Made by a program: the position numbers and the translations under genes. This document shows, piece by piece, positions 6,660-9,992 of a DNA stretch of 9,992 nucleotides (its first letter is position 1; each line of letters starts with the position of its first letter). The DNA comes from Chthoniobacterales bacterium. Lineage in GTDB: Bacteria > Verrucomicrobiota > Verrucomicrobiia > Chthoniobacterales > JACTMZ01. Below the pieces are notes generated by a model. It was not told the origin of the DNA. It saw only the letters and a list, made by a program, of their open reading frames with translations, and searched no databases. The stretch lies in NCBI GenBank assembly GCA_017853515.1, contig JAFMJK010000069.1, positions 1 to 9,992 of the forward strand. The letters are read 5' to 3'.

Positions 6660-7568
6660 TTAGCGCGGCAGGAGGGGGAGCGCTGAAGGTGCCCGGCCGG
6701 ACTCGCCATACAGAGGGTCCGGGGCAAGGGCGCGCAGGGTCAATTGGGAGGCAGTGTCGGCCAGACCTGCAGCATCGGCAGAAGCGCCGGCGATTTGTGC
6801 GGTGGCGAAGCCCGACGCTGCACTGGCAAAAGGCGAGTCAGGCAGGAAACCCACGCCCCCGATGACCGTTTCCCCCGCTTCCGCCGAGGCAAAAATCACC
6901 TTCGCGGCGAGCAAGTCGGAGCTGTCCCACGGTTGGAAACGATGCAGGGCGGAGAAAGCACGGTCCCGACCCTCCGCGACACGCCCCGCGTAGCGCATGA
7001 CATCGGCGGAGAAAAACCAGGCCGGGGCGGCAAAATAATCTGCGTCCATCGCCTCCCCAAAATGGACACCGGCAGCATCGGCGGCAGAGCTCATCTCCCG
7101 GTCGCTCGCGCCGCGATTGATCCATTTGTCCATGCCGAGAAGCACACCGGCCGCCGCAGCATGGTCGTTCTTTCTCTTGGCGCCTTCCGCCGCAGGGCGC
7201 ATCTCGATGAATTGTTTTTCGCTCAGCGCGAGTTCGGCGAAAGCGACATCGACGCCCGGCACGGAAGGATCGGTCTTGCGCGCGCGATCAAGGGCGGCCA
7301 GTGCGCCGGATGTGCGCTTTTCGTGCTTCGCGCGGATCGCTTCATCGATGTGGTCCAAGGCATCGGTGCGGGCTGGGCTATTTGCGGACGCCCGCTGGGT
7401 CGACGTCGTCGTCCGCAGCTTGGACTTTTTTGACTGCCAATTGTATCCTCCATAGAAAGCGGCGATCGAAAACAGTCCGGCAACGAGGATAAAGATCCGC
7501 GTTGCCCGCTTCCAACGCCGACGAGGGGATGACCGCCCGCGCGGGTCACCAATGTGGGCAAAATCCAT
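6660..7568 (-). CDS. Single-pass membrane-anchored helical protein, unknown function
   Basis: A 302-residue protein I cannot assign. The N-terminus is strongly basic (GRSSPRRRWKRATR, 11-24), followed by one membrane helix at about 25-43, so by the positive-inside rule the bulk (about 45-302) should face the periplasm. A Ser/Thr-rich linker at 52-68 leads into an Ala-rich, mostly helical region; segments such as DHIDEAIRAKHEKRTSGAL (71-90) and the later AEGRDRAFSALHRFQPWD have the spacing of tetratricopeptide-like helix pairs, but no clean TPR consensus is present. There are no catalytic motifs. The only ATG near the N-terminus is at 7568 and lacks a Shine-Dalgarno. It is divergent from the thioesterase gene (89 bp between starts) and sits 87 bp upstream of the TIGR02597 gene without an obvious terminator, so partial read-through into that unit is possible. 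Confidence 0.75.
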   Translation of the reverse strand: MDFAHIGDPRGRSSPRRRWKRATRIFILVAGLFSIAAFYGGYNWQSKKSKLRTTTSTQRASANSPARTDALDHIDEAIRAKHEKRTSGALAALDRARKTDPSVPGVDVAFAELALSEKQFIEMRPAAEGAKRKNDHAAAAGVLLGMDKWINRGASDREMSSAADAAGVHFGEAMDADYFAAPAWFFSADVMRYAGRVAEGRDRAFSALHRFQPWDSSDLLAAKVIFASAEAGETVIGGVGFLPDSPFASAASGFATAQIAGASADAAGLADTASQLTLRALAPDPLYGESGRAPSALPLLPR

Positions 7569-7657
7569 GGAAGGAGTATGGAGTCCACCGGCGGCGTCCG
7601 CAATGCAGGCGAAGGTTTGTCCGTGCTTGCCGGCGCTGAGGACTATATGAACCGACC

Positions 7658-8068
7658 ATGCCCGCGTTTGAGACGAGCGTGACCATTCGATTCGAGGACG
7701 CCGATCCGGCCGGGATCGTGTTCTATCCGCGCGCCATCGCGCTGGCCCATGGCGTAGTGGAGGACCTTATCCGGCAGACGGAACTGGGCTGGCACGGATG
7801 GTTCGAGAACCACGGGCTGGCTGCTCCCGTCCGGCATGCCGAGGCGGATTTCCTCGCACCGATGCGCGCGGGTGAAACGTTGCGAGCCCGGGCGTGGGTG
7901 GAGAAACTCGGCGAAACTTCGGGCACGTTCGTGGTGGAGTTTCTCGGCAAAAAAGGCGAAGCACGGGCGCGCATCGGCACGGTGCATGTTCTGGTCGATC
8001 GGAGCACGAAGCAGCCGGTTGCGCTGACGCCGGAAGTGCGGCGGGCGCTGGAGCAGTTTGTGGCTTAG
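7658..8068 (+). CDS. 4HBT-family (hot-dog) acyl-CoA thioesterase, possible DHNA-CoA thioesterase
   Basis: A 136-residue cytoplasmic hot-dog thioesterase. The signature RFEDADPAGIVFYPR (11-25) is that of the 4-hydroxybenzoyl-CoA thioesterase/YbgC family, with the catalytic aspartate at residue 16 just before Pro17. HAEADFLAPMRAGETLRARAWVEKLG follows at the usual place for the central strands. Enzymes of this subfamily hydrolyse aromatic or short acyl-CoA thioesters; in cyanobacteria and plants a related enzyme cleaves 1,4-dihydroxy-2-naphthoyl-CoA in quinone synthesis. Because the neighbour is a MenE-type ligase, a DHNA-CoA thioesterase role is a reasonable inference, but a YbgC-like housekeeping role is not excluded. 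The start at 7658 is supported by the family N-terminus; a GAGGA at 7638-7642 lies rather far (15 nt) from it. The gene converges with menE across a 127-bp gap. Confidence 0.88.
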   Translation: MPAFETSVTIRFEDADPAGIVFYPRAIALAHGVVEDLIRQTELGWHGWFENHGLAAPVRHAEADFLAPMRAGETLRARAWVEKLGETSGTFVVEFLGKKGEARARIGTVHVLVDRSTKQPVALTPEVRRALEQFVA

Positions 8069-8091
8069 CACCGGCGATGACCTTGCGTCTT

Positions 8092-8114
8092 GGGAGCGCA
8101 ATGAACCCGCTCCC
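8092..8114 (+). terminator. Hairpin after the thioesterase gene
   Basis: A perfect 7-bp stem (gggagcg / cgctccc) with a 9-base loop begins 24 bp past the thioesterase stop. There is no U-tract, so it is not a classical intrinsic terminator; it may act as a 3'-end stabiliser or assist termination. Confidence 0.35.
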
Positions 8115-8162
8115 GTTCGTCGGACAGGACAAGCCCGTCCGCGCGGGTCAAACGTGTTGCAT

Positions 8163-8189
8163 CCGGCGGTCACAGACCGCCGCTACAAG
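8163..8189 (-). repeat. REP-like GTAG palindrome, copy 3
   Basis: On the minus strand, GTAG is followed by a perfect 8-bp hairpin cggcggtc, loop tgt, gaccgccg. Bases 8167-8189 match copy 2 (1533-1555) exactly over 23 nt, and similarity extends slightly further on the left (gcatccg here, gcaccg there). It lies 7 bp beyond the menE stop, between convergent genes, as copies 1 and 2 do. No U-tract follows. Confidence 0.75.
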
Positions 8190-8195
8190 TGCGGG

Positions 8196-9284
8196 TCAGC
8201 TCCTGATCTTTTTGCCGAGCGGGCTCAGAGCAACCGGACCCACGCGGAACGAGGCTGGACGCGCATAGGGCGGAAAAATGTCCGCTGCTCCCCTCGCCTC
8301 GGCTTCGGCGGCGGAGTTTTCCGCAACAACAGCCAAGGCGGAGCCATTGCGTTCGTCGGGTTCCGCGTCGATGCGCACCAGACCGGACGGGACGCGGGCC
8401 TGCAACTCGCGCTCGAGAGCGGCGACATCGACCAACTCGCCTCGGATTTTGACCAAATCGTCGCCCCGCCCAACGAAACGCAGCTGGCCGTCGCGCAACT
8501 CGATGCGATCGCTCGTGGCGAACCATTCGTCGCGCTTGGGATCTTCCCAGCGCGTGGAACCACCCGGATCGAACACCATCCATCCGGTGAGCAAAGAAGA
8601 TCCGCGCAGCTCGAGCATACCCCCATCTCCCGCCCGCGCTTCCATGTGATCGAGCAACGTCAACCACGAGCAACCCTCCGCACCGGGCTTGGCCGTGGCG
8701 ACCTGCGAGCAGGTCTCGGTCATTCCGTAGCTCGGCAGCAAGGGCCATCCTAGTTGCGCGGCACGGACACGGAGGGATTCGTCAAGCGCACCTCCGCCTA
8801 CCACGATGGCACGCATATTGGAAGGAGATCGAAGTTGCGCGCTGACCAGATCGTGCACCTGCGAAGGCACGAGCGAGGACAGGGCCGCGCCGCAATCTGC
8901 AGCAAGACGAACGAATTCCTGCGGCTTCCATTCCTCAACATGATGACACTGCGTTTGGGAAAGCGCGGCACGGATGACGATGCCGAGTCCGCCGACATGG
9001 AAAAGCGGGAGCGGATTGATCCATCGATCCGAAGGACCCACGCCGAGATGACGGTTGACGGCGGCTGCGCTGGCTTGAAGCGCGGCGCGGGAAAGGGCGA
9101 CGATCTTCGTGCGGCCGGACGTTCCCGACGATGCCACCCAGATGTGGTCAGGCAGGTCGGGAAACTCGGCGGACAGAATCCGCTCGCGCAATGCCGGGCT
9201 CAAACGCGGATTGAGGAGCAACCATTGCCCACGCGCCACCCATTCAAGCGCGTCATCGCGCAACAAATCCGCACCAAGCGCCAT
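8196..9284 (-). CDS. menE: o-Succinylbenzoate-CoA ligase (MenE-type AMP-binding enzyme)
   Basis: An acyl-adenylate-forming (ANL) enzyme of 362 residues. It should activate o-succinylbenzoate with ATP and CoA to OSB-CoA in menaquinone synthesis. Motifs in order: P-loop SSGTSGRTK at 52-60; PLFHVGGLG at 93-101; VVGGGALDE at 161-169; SYGMTETCSQ at 185-194; the ribose-binding Asp in ATSD (259); hinge GRGDDLVKIRGELVD at 272-286; and the C-terminal catalytic lysine in LSPLGKKIRS (Lys358). It is shorter than the typical MenE (about 450-490 residues): the region before the P-loop is only about 50 residues, which is also seen in compact MenE proteins of Bacteroidetes-like lineages. No ATG, GTG or TTG in frame is seen just upstream, so the start is well placed. 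MenE rather than another ligase is judged from size, the GGG-ALDE motif and the thioesterase neighbour. Other men genes are not in the window. Confidence 0.82.
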   Translation of the reverse strand: MALGADLLRDDALEWVARGQWLLLNPRLSPALRERILSAEFPDLPDHIWVASSGTSGRTKIVALSRAALQASAAAVNRHLGVGPSDRWINPLPLFHVGGLGIVIRAALSQTQCHHVEEWKPQEFVRLAADCGAALSSLVPSQVHDLVSAQLRSPSNMRAIVVGGGALDESLRVRAAQLGWPLLPSYGMTETCSQVATAKPGAEGCSWLTLLDHMEARAGDGGMLELRGSSLLTGWMVFDPGGSTRWEDPKRDEWFATSDRIELRDGQLRFVGRGDDLVKIRGELVDVAALERELQARVPSGLVRIDAEPDERNGSALAVVAENSAAEAEARGAADIFPPYARPASFRVGPVALSPLGKKIRS

Positions 9285-9315
9285 GAGTTCATCATTGCTG
9301 CTTCGGGCCGGCCCT

Positions 9316-9330
9316 GAAATTTCAAATTTC
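9316..9330. promoter_or_regulatory. AT-rich perfect palindrome upstream of menE
   Basis: gaaattt-c-aaatttc is a perfect 7-1-7 palindrome and stands out as an AT-rich island in GC-rich DNA, 31 bp before the menE start. It could be a repressor site or part of the menE promoter. No regulator can be named. Confidence 0.35.
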
Positions 9331-9447
9331 GTTTCGCCGTCACCCCGATGCCCCGACTCTCGTCACCCGCCACACGTCACGCGTCACTGTCCCCGCCCTT
9401 TTTCCTTGCGCCGCAGAGTTTGGACCGCCACATTACGCGACCTTTCC

Positions 9448-9465
9448 GGCGCCGCCATCGGTGCC
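9448..9465 (+). repeat. 18-bp direct repeat, copy upstream of the tRNA
   Basis: ggcgccgccatcggtgcc occurs here and again at 9675-9692 inside rpsT, where it encodes Gly-Ala-Ala-Ile-Gly-Ala. This copy is 13 bp before the tRNA. See the findings for interpretation. Confidence 0.7.
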
Positions 9466-9478
9466 GCCGCTGTGGAAA

Positions 9479-9550
9479 GCCAGGGTAGCTCAGCGGTAGA
9501 GCAGGGGACTCATAAGCCCTTGGTCGGGAGTTCGATTCTCCCCCCTGGCA
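9479..9550 (+). tRNA. tRNA with CAU anticodon, probably elongator tRNA-Met
   Basis: A 72-nt cloverleaf without an encoded CCA. Acceptor gccaggg (9479-9485) pairs fully with ccctggc (9543-9549); discriminator A is at 9550. The D-stem is gctc/gagc, the anticodon CAT is at 9511-9513 in loop ctcataa, and the T-arm is gggag, ttcgatt, ctccc. G1-C72 pairing argues against the initiator. The anticodon stem has a G-T pair at 27-43 and an A31-G39 mismatch. The arm resembles both elongator Met and the CAU tRNA-Ile2 that is modified to lysidine; the acceptor (A4-U69, G5-C68) lacks the C-G pairs that the E. coli TilS uses for Ile2, so Met is preferred. Confidence 0.93.
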
Positions 9551-9569
9551 CGACCAGAAACACAACGAT

Positions 9570-9833
9570 ATGGCCAACATCAAATCCGCCGCCAAACGCG
9601 CCCGCCAAGCGAAGGTGCGCACCGCCCGCAACCGCAGCACGCTCAACGCGCTGAAAACCGCCTCCAAGAAAACGGGCGCCGCCATCGGTGCCAAGGACAG
9701 CAAGATCGCCGCGGATCTGGCTCGACGGCTTTCCTCCGAACTGGATCGCGCAGTCAAGCACGGCACGATCCACCGCAACGCCGCCGCCCGCCGCAAGAGC
9801 CGCCTCGCCCGCCAACTGGCCGGGCTGAAATAA
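9570..9833 (+). CDS. rpsT: 30S ribosomal protein S20
   Basis: An 87-residue, highly basic primary 16S rRNA-binding protein of the small subunit that helps early 30S assembly. The start MANIKSAAKRARQAKVRTARN, the central NALKTASKK (26-34) and the C-terminal HRNAAARRKSRLARQL (68-83) are diagnostic, and the length is standard. The ATG lies only 19 nt after the tRNA, without a Shine-Dalgarno (cgaccagaaacacaacgat), implying co-transcription with the tRNA and a very short leader after tRNA 3' processing. A segment coding for GAAIGA (9675-9692) is repeated exactly upstream of the tRNA. Known biology: S20 synthesis is autogenously regulated at translation in E. coli; whether that applies here is unknown. 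Confidence 0.97.
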   Translation: MANIKSAAKRARQAKVRTARNRSTLNALKTASKKTGAAIGAKDSKIAADLARRLSSELDRAVKHGTIHRNAAARRKSRLARQLAGLK

Positions 9834-9961
9834 CGCGGCGCCAAGCTGGCACAGGTTGCGATCCGGCGCCGCTACGCGGTGACCGCTCGACCGGTCCGTG
9901 GTCCGCGTGTGCCGCCGCGAGCGCCGACAGCGCGGAACTCCACTCTGGCAACACAGCCCTC
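9834..9961 (+). other. Intergenic region after rpsT
   Basis: GC-rich, 128 bp. Two ggcgcc palindromes (9837-9842 and 9865-9870) could pair as a long-looped hairpin after rpsT, but no U-tract follows, so I do not call a terminator. No promoter elements are clear. Confidence 0.3.
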
Positions 9962-9992
9962 ATGGCGCACATTTCTACGTTTGGCAAAAAGT
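9962..9992 (+). CDS. Start of a truncated gene at the window edge
   Basis: An ATG at 9962 opens a frame that runs to the edge, reading MAHISTFGKK for its ten codons. There is too little to assign a family. It is on the rpsT strand, 128 bp downstream, without a visible Shine-Dalgarno, as for other starts here. It may be a real gene or an open frame by chance. Confidence 0.35.
   Translation, partial: MAHISTFGKK

Larger units (their letters stand above)
9285..9478. other. Divergent intergenic region between menE and the tRNA gene
   Basis: This 194-bp stretch must hold the menE promoter (minus) and the tRNA/rpsT promoter (plus), but I cannot place clear -35/-10 pairs. It contains a 15-bp perfect palindrome (9316-9330), four scattered copies of cgtcac (about 9337-9388), and an 18-base segment repeated exactly inside rpsT (9448-9465). 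Confidence 0.5.

Noticed and set aside
7537..7548. A 12-nt match (ccgcgcgggtca) between the helical protein gene and the gap at 8139-8150
   Set aside because: It is short, self-complementary at its core and GC-rich; a chance match is likely and nothing longer supports a repeat family.
9337..9388. Four copies of cgtcac in the menE-tRNA gap, considered as operator or CRISPR-like repeats
   Set aside because: Spacing is irregular, copies are only six bases long, and the flanks do not match.
9109..9654. A 181-codon plus-strand frame running through the menE start, the tRNA and into rpsT
   Set aside because: It crosses a clear tRNA gene and overlaps menE and rpsT in other frames, so it is not a gene.
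9863..9880. A possible fourth REP copy after rpsT (gtagcggcg on the minus strand)
   Set aside because: Only the nine-base tag matches; no GTAG-type hairpin follows it.

Overview
The window looks like chromosomal DNA from a member of the Verrucomicrobiota. The evidence is a secreted protein of the TIGR02597 type (a family I associate with Verrucomicrobia) next to a PEP-CTERM protein, a SecA carrying the GRCARQGDPG variant of its helicase motif that I associate with PVC-group bacteria, a short MenE, and start codons that mostly lack a clear Shine-Dalgarno sequence. The class or genus cannot be fixed from the sequence. Most of the window is GC-rich housekeeping DNA; the stretch holding the two exported proteins (about 4857-6572) is visibly less GC-rich.

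Layout, left to right. (1) 4-1478, plus strand: a small four-helix membrane protein translationally coupled to alanine racemase (alr), which supplies D-alanine for peptidoglycan. (2) 1479-1727: the gap between convergent alr and secA, filled by an inverted pair of REP-like GTAG hairpins and a putative 156-bp MITE with TA-flanked inverted ends, whose right end supplies the secA stop codon. (3) 1724-4684, minus: full-length secA, the preprotein translocase motor. (4) 4811-6572, minus: a two-gene unit encoding a TIGR02597-family secreted protein and a small PEP-CTERM protein, closed by a UUCG-tetraloop intrinsic terminator. (5) 6660-7568, minus: a single-pass membrane-anchored, helix-rich protein of unknown function. 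(6) 7658-9284: a hot-dog 4HBT-family acyl-CoA thioesterase (plus) convergent with a compact MenE-type o-succinylbenzoate-CoA ligase (minus); together they suggest two steps of menaquinone synthesis. A third REP-like hairpin lies between them. (7) 9479-9833, plus: a CAU-anticodon tRNA only 19 nt ahead of rpsT (ribosomal protein S20), followed by the first ten codons of another gene at the window edge.

The genes are mainly core cell functions: wall precursor supply, protein export, respiratory quinone synthesis and translation. SecA is general export machinery; the two signal-peptide proteins beside it are plausible clients, but no exosortase gene is in the window. I see no CRISPR array, prophage, restriction or defence system and no intact insertion sequence. 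The most interesting items are the GTAG-type REP family, the MITE-like element at the end of secA, the TIGR02597/PEP-CTERM pair, and the tRNA-rpsT junction with an 18-nt duplicated segment.
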